A stretch of DNA of 17,761 bases from Pseudomonadota bacterium (GCA_023388935.1 JAEWFG010000353.1:1-17761); one strand, 5' to 3'. Shown: positions 6,944 through 14,865, numbered from the stretch's first letter. Program-made: numbers and translations. Notes: generated from the sequence alone by a model not told the origin.

Positions 6944-7312
6944 TCAACGATCGTATTCAACCTTCACCAACCCAAAGCGTTGGCGTCCTTCGATTCGACT
7001 AACCGCGGATAACACCTGCTCGTTGGTCAAAGCATTCAGCAATCTATCGACGGCGACGCCAGCACTTCTCGGCATGTTAGGTACCAAGTAGTCGTTCAGG
7101 ATCGATCGAGCCTCCAAGAGGGCTTCGACAAGAACCTGCACGTCCGTTCGCTTTGGCACGATGGACGGCGCGCCCTCCTCTTCAAGCGGATACTCAACTG
7201 CCATCCCTTCAGGATCGTTCTCGTGCAACCATTCGATCGCAGCATCGTATGAGGCGAACACTTTCACGCATTCGGATGGAACGTTGACATATAGCCAAAC
7301 TGAACGCCTCAT
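6944..7312 (-). CDS. Hypothetical protein, 122 residues
   Basis: A soluble, acidic protein of unknown function. ATG 7312 is taken as the start, with GAGG (complement of 7320-7323) and a 7-base spacer; the frame is open further upstream to 7420, but that part overlaps the carboxypeptidase-like remnant. The N-terminal 45 residues (RRSVWLYVNVPSECVKVF, AAIEWLHENDPEGMAVEYPLEE) look like a small alpha/beta module found in other rhizobial hypotheticals, where a strand is followed by a helix and a 'NDPEG' turn. The rest (TDVQVLVEALLEARSIL, LLNALTNEQVLSAVSRIEG) is helical. No signal peptide. Frame intact; no operon partner is obvious. Confidence 0.65.
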   Translation of the reverse strand: MRRSVWLYVNVPSECVKVFASYDAAIEWLHENDPEGMAVEYPLEEEGAPSIVPKRTDVQVLVEALLEARSILNDYLVPNMPRSAGVAVDRLLNALTNEQVLSAVSRIEGRQRFGLVKVEYDR

Positions 7313-7409
7313 GGCTCGGCCTCGCGAGGGTACCCGAAATCCATTAACCCTGAAGTGGTCGCCAAGCGCTCCCAGGCAAGTGTCGATGACGCTCCGCGTC
7401 ACTTCGATC

Positions 7410-7832
7410 CCCCAAAACAATCGCCGGATTCAAGTTCGCGGCCCGGGATGGGTTCCTAAAAGCGCCGTGATGTCCTGCGATCTCGGCCGTCAGGTTCAGC
7501 GTCTTGCCGGGATCGACGTCGATTTTCTTCGAATCGACCAAGCCATAGCCGCCGCCCAGAGACGATAGCGCGCTTTCGGTAGATCAGGCAGCAGGTAGCG
7601 GCCGAAATCGTCGGTCACGACGATCTTGGCAAATCGCGTACCGAGATCGCGCGTTTCCGCAATCACCCTGACGCCGGCCTCTGGGCCGAAGCGGCTCGTC
7701 ACAACTCCACCGATCTCGTTGCCGCCGATATGCCCTTGCTGACTGTCGTTGCGGTGAGTTGTGCCGCGAGCCTGGCAACGAGCGCGATTGAACCAAGAAG
7801 AGGCCGACGGCAGACGCGATACGCACTCTCAT
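7410..7832 (-). pseudogene. Carboxypeptidase-regulatory-like domain protein, 5' remnant
   Basis: The N-terminal ~130 residues of an exported protein with a carboxypeptidase-regulatory-like (beta-sandwich) domain, scattered over three frames. ATG 7832 starts a signal peptide (MRVRIASAVGLFLV), which continues one frame over as GSIALVARLAAQL. The domain follows in a third frame: GGNEIGGVVTSRFGPEAGVR, VIAETRDLGTRFAKIVVTDD, GRYLLPDLPKARYRLW. It then returns to the first frame as GYGLVDSKKIDVDPGKTLNL and fades at NPAIV near 7413. Each change equals one lost base (about 7790, 7725 and 7565). Intact relatives are several hundred residues long, so the 3' part is gone. The start overlapped the original stop of the cytochrome c gene in ATGA style, so the two formed an operon. 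Confidence 0.7.
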
Positions 7833-8247
7833 GGACGTCCTTCCGCGTTGCGAGGTAGGCGATGATGTCATCGCGATCGCAGTCCGATACGCCTTGAAAC
7901 ACACTCATGGGACTCCGCGGGACCATCTGCTTCGGTGCTGAAATCCAGCCGCGCCGAGCATCGACGTTCCAGTCCCACGATACTGCGTCTTTGAATGCTG
8001 CCGAATAGTGGAACCCAGGCACAGTGCCGGCGCGACGATCAACGATCCCGAACAGATTTGGCCCAAAACGGTTGGGTGCTCCTTTGTCTACGGTGTGGCA
8101 AATCGCGCACTGACGAACGAATGCAGCCTCGCCGTGCCGGACGTCGGCGGCATTGGCCGCGTTCGACGCGCATGTCAGACCTACTCCGGCAAGCCATGAC
8201 CCGATCAGCGCGGCACCCAAATTTGTGATCGTAAGCAAGAGTTCCAC
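7699..8247 (-). CDS. Class I cytochrome c, with an abnormal C-terminal tail
   Basis: Exported mono-heme electron carrier. GTG 8247 begins a signal peptide (MELLLTITNLGAALIGSWLA, cleavage near NAAD). The heme motif is Cys47-AI-Cys50-His51 (CAICHTVD), followed by GPNLFGIVDRRAG and the Met ligand region QMVPRSPMSVF (Met114), as in the cytochrome c2/c550 group. The domain normally ends near YLATRK (residue 136). Here the frame runs 46 codons further to 7699, through the start of the neighbouring carboxypeptidase-like gene, so this tail is probably not native. One base earlier, GGA-CGT-CCA-TGA would stop the protein in an ATGA overlap with ATG 7832. The heme domain looks sound and could still fold. 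Divergent from the molybdenum-enzyme operon at 8443, and likely related to it as an electron acceptor. Confidence 0.75.
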   Translation of the reverse strand: MELLLTITNLGAALIGSWLAGVGLTCASNAANAADVRHGEAAFVRQCAICHTVDKGAPNRFGPNLFGIVDRRAGTVPGFHYSAAFKDAVSWDWNVDARRGWISAPKQMVPRSPMSVFQGVSDCDRDDIIAYLATRKDVHESAYRVCRRPLLGSIALVARLAAQLTATTVSKGISAATRSVEL

Positions 8248-8442
8248 AAGCTCGATAAACGCACGTCGGCTCGCCGCTCAGTCAGATCGTGGAGGCCCGC
8301 GCTGCCTGGACGAGCACTCGCGGTGTCCTTCAAACTGAAGACTCCATTGCGAGAAATGTCAAAATCTAGTGAGTGGGTAGGCGATTGGCGAAACAGGTGA
8401 GGAGAGGCTTAGTTATAGCGTGGTCGCACACGAAGATCCGGT

Positions 8443-9840
8443 ATGACCATATCAATGCGGATCGGGTTGGCCGTTTTAGCCGCGCTGGTGATTATCGGCG
8501 CGTCGCTGGGGCTTGCTTGGCGCCCGGCAATTGGGTTGATCGACCCGCCCGCCCCTCGATCCTTCGATCCCGAACTGGTCAAACGCGGCCGTCAACTCGC
8601 CGCTATCGGCAATTGCATTGATTGCCACACGGTGAGCGGGGGCCAGCAACTCGCGGGAGGCTTGCCGGTGCGCACGCCGTTCGGGACCATGTATTCAACC
8701 AACATCACGCCCGATCCGGAAACGGGCGTCGGCTATTGGTCGGAAGCGGCGTTTCGGCGTGCGATGAAGTCCGGCGTCGACCGAGCCGGCCGGCACCTCT
8801 ATCCAACGTTTCCCTATGATCATTTCACCCATGTCACCAATGAGGACGACGGCGCCCTTTATGCTTTCCTCATGACGCGCCGGCCGGTCCATGCACCGGC
8901 CCAGCAGAATCAGCTCTCCTTTCCATTCGATCAGCGGCCGCTCATCGCCGCCTGGAAGCTACTTTACCTGCGGCACGACGAAATCCGTCCCGATGCCTCG
9001 AAAAGCAGCGAATGGAACCGAGGCGCCTATCTGGTCGAAGGATTGGCTCACTGCGGCGCCTGTCGCACGCCGCGCAATGCCTTCGGCGCTGAACGGAAAG
9101 AAGCGGCGTTCGGCGGTGGTGAAGCCGATAACTGGCTTGCCTACGCGATCAATACGCGATCCCCGGCACCGGTCCCGTGGACGGAGGAAGCACTGTTCGC
9201 TTACCTGCGACGCGGCTGGCATCCGGATCATGGTGTTGCGCTTGGACCAATGGCACAGGTGGTGAGCAATCTTTCATCTGCAGACGTCGACGATGTCCGC
9301 GCGATTTCCACGTATGCCGCCAGCCTCTTCGGACCATTCGCATCCGACCGCATTCGCAGCGCCGAAGCAGTGCGAGCCGAAGCGAACAAGGCCCAGACCG
9401 CAACACCGCAGATATCAGCATCGATCTCCGCGCTGAATGCCGTTTTGCCTGCGGCCAATACCGGCGCAGCGATCTACGCGACGGCGTGTGCCGGCTGCCA
9501 CGAGACCTCTCGGCCGCTTCCCTATGCCAGGCTCAATCTCCATCTCTCGACCGCCATCAGCGCACCGGATCCGCGCAACGCCGCCAACACCATTCTGTAC
9601 GGCCTGCCAGCGCTGGACGGCGAGCGCAGTCCGATCATGCCCGGCTTCGCCCCGAGCATGACCGACGCCCAGATGAGTGCCCTCCTGGCCTATCTCCGCT
9701 CTCAATTCGGTCACGAGGCCGCGTGGGGCAATGTCGAGCGCACCCTGGCCGAGGCTAAGAAGGCCCAGGCCGCTTTCCTTCAGACTTCGGCAGAGGCGCC
9801 AAACATAGCCACCGAAACGTTGCAGAGAGACAAGCCATGA
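8443..9840 (+). CDS. Tri-heme-type cytochrome c subunit of a Mo hydroxylase
   Basis: 465 residues; the membrane-bound electron-transfer subunit of a periplasmic alcohol/aldehyde- or N-heterocycle-oxidising enzyme. Residues 5-25 form an uncleaved or cleaved signal anchor. Three cytochrome c domains follow. Heme 1 is C58-ID-C61-H62, with TPFGTMYSTNITPD and Met83; heme 3 is C349-AG-C352-H353, with IMPGF and Met399. The second site reads C204-GA-C207-R208 (HCGACRTPRNA): codon 9064-9066 is CGC where relatives have CAC/CAT, so the axial His is lost although Met270 (GPM) remains. ATG 8443 is used; ATG 8455 is also possible, and neither has a strong ribosome binding site. Its TGA overlaps the next start (ATGA, 9837-9840). 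It is the first gene of a three-gene operon. Confidence 0.9.
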   Translation: MTISMRIGLAVLAALVIIGASLGLAWRPAIGLIDPPAPRSFDPELVKRGRQLAAIGNCIDCHTVSGGQQLAGGLPVRTPFGTMYSTNITPDPETGVGYWSEAAFRRAMKSGVDRAGRHLYPTFPYDHFTHVTNEDDGALYAFLMTRRPVHAPAQQNQLSFPFDQRPLIAAWKLLYLRHDEIRPDASKSSEWNRGAYLVEGLAHCGACRTPRNAFGAERKEAAFGGGEADNWLAYAINTRSPAPVPWTEEALFAYLRRGWHPDHGVALGPMAQVVSNLSSADVDDVRAISTYAASLFGPFASDRIRSAEAVRAEANKAQTATPQISASISALNAVLPAANTGAAIYATACAGCHETSRPLPYARLNLHLSTAISAPDPRNAANTILYGLPALDGERSPIMPGFAPSMTDAQMSALLAYLRSQFGHEAAWGNVERTLAEAKKAQAAFLQTSAEAPNIATETLQRDKP

Positions 9841-10334
9841 TGACTTTGAAGGTCAATGGTCAAGACCACCAAATCGAGGCCGAGCCGGGCACTCCCCTGC
9901 TCTACATCCTGCGTGACGACATCCAGCTGAATGGGGCCAAGTATGGCTGCGGTCTCGGCCAGTGCGGCGCCTGCACAGTCATGGTCGACAGCAAGGCGGT
10001 ACTTTCTTGCATCACGCCGCTCCTCTTGCTGGAGGACAAGGAGGTTACGACCCTCGAGGGACTGGGCACAGTCGACAGGCCGGCGCCGATCCAGCGCGCC
10101 TTCATGGAGGAGCAGGCCGCGCAGTGCGGCTACTGCATTGCCGGCATGATGATGCGAGCACAGGCGCTGTTGCAGCGCAATTCGAAGCCGACCGATCAGC
10201 AGATCCGGGCGGAGCTCGCACCGCATCTGTGCCGTTGCGGGACTCACATGCGCATCCTGCGCGCCGTGCATCGCGCCGCACGGATGCTGCGCGAAGCCGG
10301 CACCTCACCCGCTGTGCATGAGAATCCGTCATGA
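9837..10334 (+). CDS. 2Fe-2S subunit of a xanthine dehydrogenase-family enzyme
   Basis: 165 residues carrying two 2Fe-2S clusters that pass electrons from the molybdenum centre to the cytochrome subunit. The N-terminal plant-ferredoxin domain has Cys38, Cys43, Cys46 and Cys58 (YGCGLGQCGACTV, LSC). The C-terminal helical domain has Cys97, Cys100, Cys132 and Cys134 (QCGYCIAGM, HLCRCGTHMRI). All eight ligands are present and length is normal. There is no signal peptide; in this family the small subunit travels with its Tat-bearing large partner. ATG 9837 overlaps the upstream stop; a second ATG at 9840 is equally possible. Its TGA overlaps the Mo subunit start at 10331. Similar to IorA of isoquinoline oxidoreductase and NicA of nicotinate hydroxylase; the substrate cannot be read from sequence. 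Confidence 0.92.
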   Translation: MMTLKVNGQDHQIEAEPGTPLLYILRDDIQLNGAKYGCGLGQCGACTVMVDSKAVLSCITPLLLLEDKEVTTLEGLGTVDRPAPIQRAFMEEQAAQCGYCIAGMMMRAQALLQRNSKPTDQQIRAELAPHLCRCGTHMRILRAVHRAARMLREAGTSPAVHENPS

Positions 10335-12556
10335 ACGCTCCCCTCACTCTTGATCGCCGTCGTGTGCTGATGGGCGGCGGCGCACTGATCGTCAGCTTTT
10401 CGCTCGGCCGGGCGACAGCACAGGAACACGCGGCTCCAGGCACGCCCAGTCGACCGGGCAGCCTTGCCCGAGCGCCTTACCTGGATTCGTGGATTCGGAT
10501 CGATGCCGACGGCAGCATCACGGCGTTCACCGGTAAGGCCGAACTCGGCCAAGGCATCAGGACCGCCTTATAACAAATCGCCGCTGAAGAACTCGATGTG
10601 CCGTTCGACACCCTGACGCTCGTGACGGCGGACACCAAGCTGACCGCCAACGAGGGCTATACCGCCGGAAGTCACTCCATGCAGGATAGCGGCACGGCGA
10701 TCCAGAACGCTGCCGCGCAAGTGCGCGACTTGCTGATTGAGGAAGCATCGCACCGGTTGAGGCAGCCGGGCGAGACTCTGCGAACCGAGAACGGCGCTGT
10801 CGTCAATCAAGATGGCATGCGGTTGACCTATGGCGAATTGGTCACCTCCGAACTGCTGCACGCGCAGGCGCAGCCGAGCTCGCGGTTGAAGGATCCTGCG
10901 ACCTTCAAGGTGATGGCGCGACCGATCGCGCGGGTCGATATTCCTGCCAAGGTCACGGGTGGCGCCGCCTACGTCCAGGATATCCGGCTGCCCGGAATGT
11001 TGCATGCACGCGTGGTGCGGCCACCAAGCTATGGCGCGCATCTGATCGACTGCGAGACCTCGCCCACTGAGAAGATGCCAGGCGTGGTCAAGGTCATTCG
11101 CGACGGCAACTTCCTCGCCGTGGTCGCAGAAAGGGAATTTCAGTCGATCAAGGCGATGAGTTCCCTTGCGGTCGCGGCGCGGTGGCGAGAAAGCGCAAGG
11201 CTTCCAAAGCAGCCCGATCCACGCGAGATCCTGACCGGGTTGCCGTCGCGGGACTCCACAATCCTCGATCTCAGCGACCCATCGGTCACGGGCCAGCGAA
11301 CGCTGAAGGCGACCTACACACGGCCCTATCAGGCGCATGGCTCGATTGGCCCGTCATGTGCGGTCGCTCAGTTCACCGATGGCACGATGACCATCTGGAC
11401 TCACACCCAGGGAGTCTATCCCGACCGCCAGGCCATCGCTGAGATGCTCGGCATGCCGCTCGAAAGCGTTCGCTTGATTCACGTCGAAGGCTCCGGCTGC
11501 TACGGTCACAATGGTGCCGACGATGCCGCCGCTGACGCGGCACTGATCGCTAGCGTTTTGCCCGGGCGTCCGGTTCGCCTGCAATGGATGCGTGAGCAGG
11601 AGCATGCTTGGGAGCCGTTCGGCCCCGCCATGCTTACGCGACTCAAGGCATCGCTCAATGCCGAAGGGCGGATCGCGGATTGGGAGTTCGAGGTGTGGAG
11701 CAATACGCATTCAATGCGCCCCGGCGGCGCTGGCGCACTGCTTGCGGCGCAGCACAAGGCGCAACCAATCGCCCCGCCGGAGCCAAAGCCCCTACCCTTG
11801 CCGGAGGGCGGTGGCGACCGCAACGCGGTTCCTTTCTATTCGTTTCCCAACACAAAGGTCGTGCATCACTTCATTGCCGAGATGCCGCTCCGGATTTCTG
11901 CACTGCGCGCGCTTGGCGCCTACCACAATGTGTTTTCCATTGAGAGCTTTATGGAAGAACTAGCGGCTGTTGCAAACATGGATCCTGTCGAGTTCAGGCT
12001 GAGACACCTCAAGGACCAGCGCGCTCGCGACGTGATTGAGCAAGCTGCCAGAAGCTTCGGCTGGACGAAGGACCAGAAGCCGCCGACCGATCACGGCTAC
12101 GGATTTGCTTTCGCTCGCTACAAAAACCTCGCGGCCTATTGCGCCATCGCCTCCGAGGTCGAGGTCAACCGTGACACCGGTCGGGCACGCCTCGTACGCG
12201 CCGTTGCCGCAGTCGATGCCGGACAAATTGTTAATCCCGATGGACTGATCAATCAGATCGAGGGCGCAATCGTGCAGTCCGCGAGTTGGACGCTCTATGA
12301 GAGCGTGACTTTCGACGACACGAGGATCACCAGTATCGATTGGCAAACCTACCCTATCCTGCGTTTCAATGCGCTTCCGGACAGCATCGAGGTTCATCTG
12401 CTCGATCGCCCCGGCCAGCCGTTTCTGGGCAGCGGCGAGACCGGTCAGGGCCCCGCGGCCGCATCGATCGCAAATGCGGTTGCCAATGCCATCGGGAAAC
12501 GCCTGCGCGATCTACCCCTGACACGAAGACGCATCAAGAACGCAATCGAAGCGTGA
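10331..12556 (+). pseudogene. Molybdopterin subunit, xanthine dehydrogenase family, with in-frame stop
   Basis: Large catalytic subunit (741 codons, IorB-like) that would hydroxylate an aldehyde or N-heterocycle at a Mo-cytosine-dinucleotide centre in the periplasm. Residues 9-30 form a Tat-type signal (DRRRVLMGGGALIVSFSLG, ATAQ). The family blocks are all there: GKAELGQG (69-76), the VTGGAAYVQDI linker, GSGCYGHNGADDAAADA, RALGAYHNVF, and the catalytic Glu703 in GSGETGQGP near the C-terminus. But codon 81 (10571-10573) is TAA, directly after GQGIRTAL and before QIAAEELDVP; the frame is otherwise unbroken to TGA 12554. As written, an 80-residue peptide is made. Internal restart at GTG 10598 would give a 652-residue protein without Tat signal and without the first Mo-site segment. 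Probably inactive unless the stop is read through or is a sequence error. Confidence 0.85.
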
Positions 12557-12830
12557 GCCCGATTTCATCCACGTGATGTTCAATTTGCGCCAAGAGCCAC
12601 TGCAATTGTCTCTCACGGAGTCGTCCAACCCTCAACGACTCCGCGCGATGGTCGACGCGGCCCTTCAGGGTTCGGCATTGGTCGTTTGTGAAGAACGTTT
12701 CTGAGCACCGTTTCACGCAAGGTGTGGTTGCGACAGGTGGCGACAGAGTATCCCTAACAGGCCGCGTAAAAGTTCCGCGAGCATGCCGGAGCGGGGTCAG
12801 GGCGAAGCCGCGCTACGCGCTCATGGGCAG

Positions 12831-12998
12831 CTATTCAGTGTGGCCCGTGTCGGGATCTTTCGGCGTATTTTTTTCCACCTGCGGCGTCATCTTTCCAGGG
12901 GACGGCTTGCCGGGCACGCCGCGCGGGCCGAGCTCGTCGCGCTGAATGTCCTCTTCAGAGAAGCCAGGTTCGCGGCCGTTAATCGGTTTGTCCGGCAT
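12831..12998 (-). CDS. Tiny hydrophilic hypothetical protein
   Basis: 55 residues: MPDKPINGREPGFSEEDI, then a Gly/Pro/Lys-rich stretch GPRGVPGKPSPGKM and a charged end DPDTGHTE before TAG. It has no hydrophobic core and is likely disordered. The start ATG 12998 has AGGGG 8 bases upstream (complement of 13007-13011). It lies 11 bases after the stop of the 13010-13156 gene, so it is the last gene of a three-gene set. Natural composition and tight spacing argue that it is real; no function known. Confidence 0.6.
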   Translation of the reverse strand: MPDKPINGREPGFSEEDIQRDELGPRGVPGKPSPGKMTPQVEKNTPKDPDTGHTE

Positions 12999-13009
12999 TG
13001 CCTGCACCC

Positions 13010-13156
13010 CTACTCCATCCGCGCCTTTTCCTTCAGGTCGCGAATGCGCGTTTCAGCTTCGTCTTTCGACTGGACGACTTCCGACCAATCGATGACGCGG
13101 GCTTCCTTGCTCAGTCTCTTCAGCTCGTCGAGCTGTTCCTGGGTCGGCTTTTCCAT
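13010..13156 (-). CDS. Small helical protein, DUF3072-like
   Basis: 48 residues. The start ATG 13156 follows GGAGGA (complement of 13161-13166) closely. The N-terminal part PTQEQLDELKRLSKEARV resembles the DUF3072 pattern (a Thr-x-x-Gln-x-x-x-Leu-x-x-Leu start and an acidic-to-basic helix), and the C-terminal half, DEAETRIRDLKEKARME, forms a second amphipathic helix. Likely a small cytosolic two-helix protein of unknown function. It overlaps the 3' end of the upstream gene (13120-13380) by 37 bases and is followed by the 12831-12998 gene after 11 bases, so the three are probably one transcript. The DUF match is from memory. Confidence 0.6.
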   Translation of the reverse strand: MEKPTQEQLDELKRLSKEARVIDWSEVVQSKDEAETRIRDLKEKARME

Positions 13157-13380
13157 GCATTCCTCCACGAGGCCAGTTGAAGGTCGCGATGCCGGTACGC
13201 CTCGATGGCGCGGTTGGCGAGCATGAGCGCTCTCCGCTCGCCCTTCATCACCATCTCATCCACGGCCTTCTGAAGAAACCGGCTTGCCTCCGCCGCGTCG
13301 GCAATCTCGCCGGCTCGCTCAAGATAGTCCCAGGCGATCTGGATGGATCGCTCGATCAGCCATGGAAGAGGTTCGCTCAT
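13120..13380 (-). CDS. Small helical hypothetical protein
   Basis: 86 residues from ATG 13380. The central part, PWLIERSIQIAWDYLERAGE, ASRFLQKAVDEMVMKGERR and LMLANRAIEAYRHR, is entirely helical and matches small rhizobial hypotheticals that I recall ending soon after the 'RAIxAY' helix. Here another ~20 residues follow (SWRNAWKSRPRNSSTS), overlapping the next gene by 37 bases, so the native stop may have been lost or shifted. No clear ribosome binding site precedes 13380, and the frame stays open upstream to 13566, where it overlaps the ArdC remnant antisense. First gene of the small minus-strand set. Function unknown. Confidence 0.6.
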   Translation of the reverse strand: MSEPLPWLIERSIQIAWDYLERAGEIADAAEASRFLQKAVDEMVMKGERRALMLANRAIEAYRHRDLQLASWRNAWKSRPRNSSTS

Positions 13381-13479
13381 AGCTGAAAAACCCAGCGGAA
13401 AGGCTGGAGTTCCTAAGCGGGCATCAAGACGCGTCTGCACGCAGGAAGTCGTGTAGCGCGTGCGGCTTTGCCGCAAATT

Positions 13480-14261
13480 GTTGAGCGCGTCCTGCTGCGC
13501 AGGATCGGGCCATAACGGCGTCAACATCATCAGCCTCTGGGTCATGGCCGAGCTGAAGGACTGCACCGCGCCCGTATGGGCAACGTACCGCCAATGGACA
13601 GAGCTTGGCGCCCAGGTTCGCTCCGGCGAGAAATCGAGCCTTGTGATCTTCTACAAGGAGTTTGAGGCGGAGCCCGATCCCGACGACTCAAGCGACGACG
13701 GCAAGCGCCGTGTTGCGCGGGCGTCATCGTGTTCAACGCATCGCAGGTGGATGGCTACGCCGCACCCGATGCAGCGGCCCCGCTCGGGCCTGTCGAGCGA
13801 ATCGCTGCTGCGGACCGGTTCGTCCTCGCGACCGGCGCACGGATCGAGCATGGCGGCGACAGCGCGTACTATCGTCCCTCAACCGATCACGTCCAGATGC
13901 CCGCCGAGGATCTGTTCTGAGGAACGCAAACCATGTCGCGCAGCGAAGGCTACTACGCGACGCTCGTGCACGACCTCACGCACTGGACCGGCGCAAAAAA
14001 CCGTCTTGACCGCGATATGGGCAAGCGCTTCGGCGATGAGGCTTATGCCGCAGAAGAGCTCGTCGCAGAGATCGGCGCAGCCTTTCTTTGTGCCGAGTTT
14101 GGCATCACGCAGGAAATACGGGCCGACCACGCGCAGTATCTCGCGAACTGGCTTGTCCTGCTGAAGAGCGATCCCGCGCTATCTTTTCCGCTGCCGCCAA
14201 AGCATTGGAGGCGGCTTCGTACCTGAAGCGTCTCGGGACTGCAGCGCGTGAAGCCGCGTAA
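13480..14261 (+). pseudogene. ArdC-type antirestriction/zincin protein, broken
   Basis: ArdC proteins, carried by conjugative plasmids and islands, have an N-terminal ssDNA-binding domain and a C-terminal metallopeptidase. Here the start of the N-terminal domain is missing. Homology begins around 13490-13514 (NGVNIISLW), then WATYRQWTELGAQVRSGEK and SLVIFYKEFE in frame 2. It moves to frame 1 near 13722 (VIVFNASQVDGYAAP, GGDSAYYRPSTDHVQMPAED), meets TGA at 13918-13920, resumes in the same frame with GTQTMSRSEGYYATLVHD and ELVAEIGAAFLCAEFG, and changes frame again near 14172 to give AIFSAAAKALEAASYLKRL and the TAA at 14259-14261. Both frame changes equal one lost base. The zinc motif HELTH of relatives reads HDLTH, replacing the catalytic Glu by Asp. 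Not functional as written. Confidence 0.75.
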
Positions 14262-14289
14262 GCGCGCCACCAGCGGCGTGTCCGGCTGG

Positions 14290-14305
14290 GGCGCTGCGCA
14301 GCCAG
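14290..14305. repeat. 16-base direct repeat, copy 1 (copy 2 at 14869-14884)
   Basis: GGCGCTGCGCAGCCAG occurs identically at 14290-14305 and 14869-14884, in the same direction. The second copy encodes the last residues of the HAD phosphatase (DWLRS on the minus strand). The two copies bracket the secreted protein gene at 14373-14744. Exactly 16 bases match; flanks differ. It may be chance in GC-rich DNA or the scar of a short duplication. Confidence 0.5.
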
Positions 14306-14372
14306 CCTCTGCCATGCATGACGCGGAAGCCGGTCGTTGCCGGCTGCCCGATGAATGAGAATGTTTACGGGC

Positions 14373-14744
14373 TTATTTCTTAGCGGGCGGGCCGCTCTTG
14401 TTTCCCGGCAGTCCCTTGACGCCCGAGCTGTCCTGCTGCTGCACAGCCTGATTGCTGCCGGTTGTCGTGGCGTTTGGCGGCGGGCCGTTCTTGCCGCCCG
14501 GGGCGCCGCTCACGCCCGTTCCCGAGTTTTGCGCGCTCGGCTGGCCGGTTGTGCTGCCCATCTGACCGGGCATGTTATCAGATCCGGCCTTTTGTTCGCC
14601 GACAACGCCCGACGCGCCTGAATTCTTGGTCTTGATGCCCTTATCCGCTTCCTCCTGCACCTGAGCAGGGGAAGTTTGCTGCGCAAAGGCGGGCACAGCC
14701 GTCACCGCAAGCAGAGCCGAGAACGTCAAGGTTGAAATCCGCAT
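14373..14744 (-). CDS. Secreted low-complexity Gly/Pro/Gln-rich protein
   Basis: 123 residues. ATG 14744 is set by GGAGG (complement of 14752-14756) with a 7-base spacer and by a textbook signal peptide (MRISTLTFSALLAVTAVPAFA, cleavage before QQTSP). The mature protein is unstructured-looking, rich in Gly, Pro, Ser, Gln and Asn, with loosely repeated Gly-Lys-x-Gly-Pro-Pro units (GGKNGPPPN near the middle, GNKSGPPAKK at the C-terminus) and GVxGxxG spacers. No cysteines or membrane segment after the signal. Similar small periplasmic proteins are widespread in rhizobia without a known role. It lies downstream of the HAD gene on the same strand, 121 bases away, and has its own strong ribosome binding site. 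Confidence 0.75.
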   Translation of the reverse strand: MRISTLTFSALLAVTAVPAFAQQTSPAQVQEEADKGIKTKNSGASGVVGEQKAGSDNMPGQMGSTTGQPSAQNSGTGVSGAPGGKNGPPPNATTTGSNQAVQQQDSSGVKGLPGNKSGPPAKK

Positions 14745-14865
14745 GATCTGTCCTCCCTGGTTTAAGGTTGCCTGACAACGCGTGAGGGGAGTGGACATTT
14801 CCTATGGCCCGCGAATATTCTTTGGGCGTGCAGTGTCGGCAGCCTCAATGCGAATGCCGCGCCGC

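Noticed and set aside
10568..11338. 256-codon minus-strand frame
   Set aside because: Opposite the molybdopterin subunit, which is conserved over the same stretch in the plus frame.
12576..12704. 42-codon plus-strand frame after the Mo operon
   Set aside because: Composition is acceptable, but there is no ribosome binding site and no family; a minus-strand frame covers the same bases equally well.
13918..13920. TGA in the ArdC gene as a selenocysteine codon
   Set aside because: The gene has independent frameshifts on both sides and no SECIS-like element was evident; a nonsense change is simpler.
14328..14345. AGCCGG-tcgttg-CCGGCT hairpin as a terminator
   Set aside because: Six-base stem without a T-run on either strand; could be chance in GC-rich DNA.
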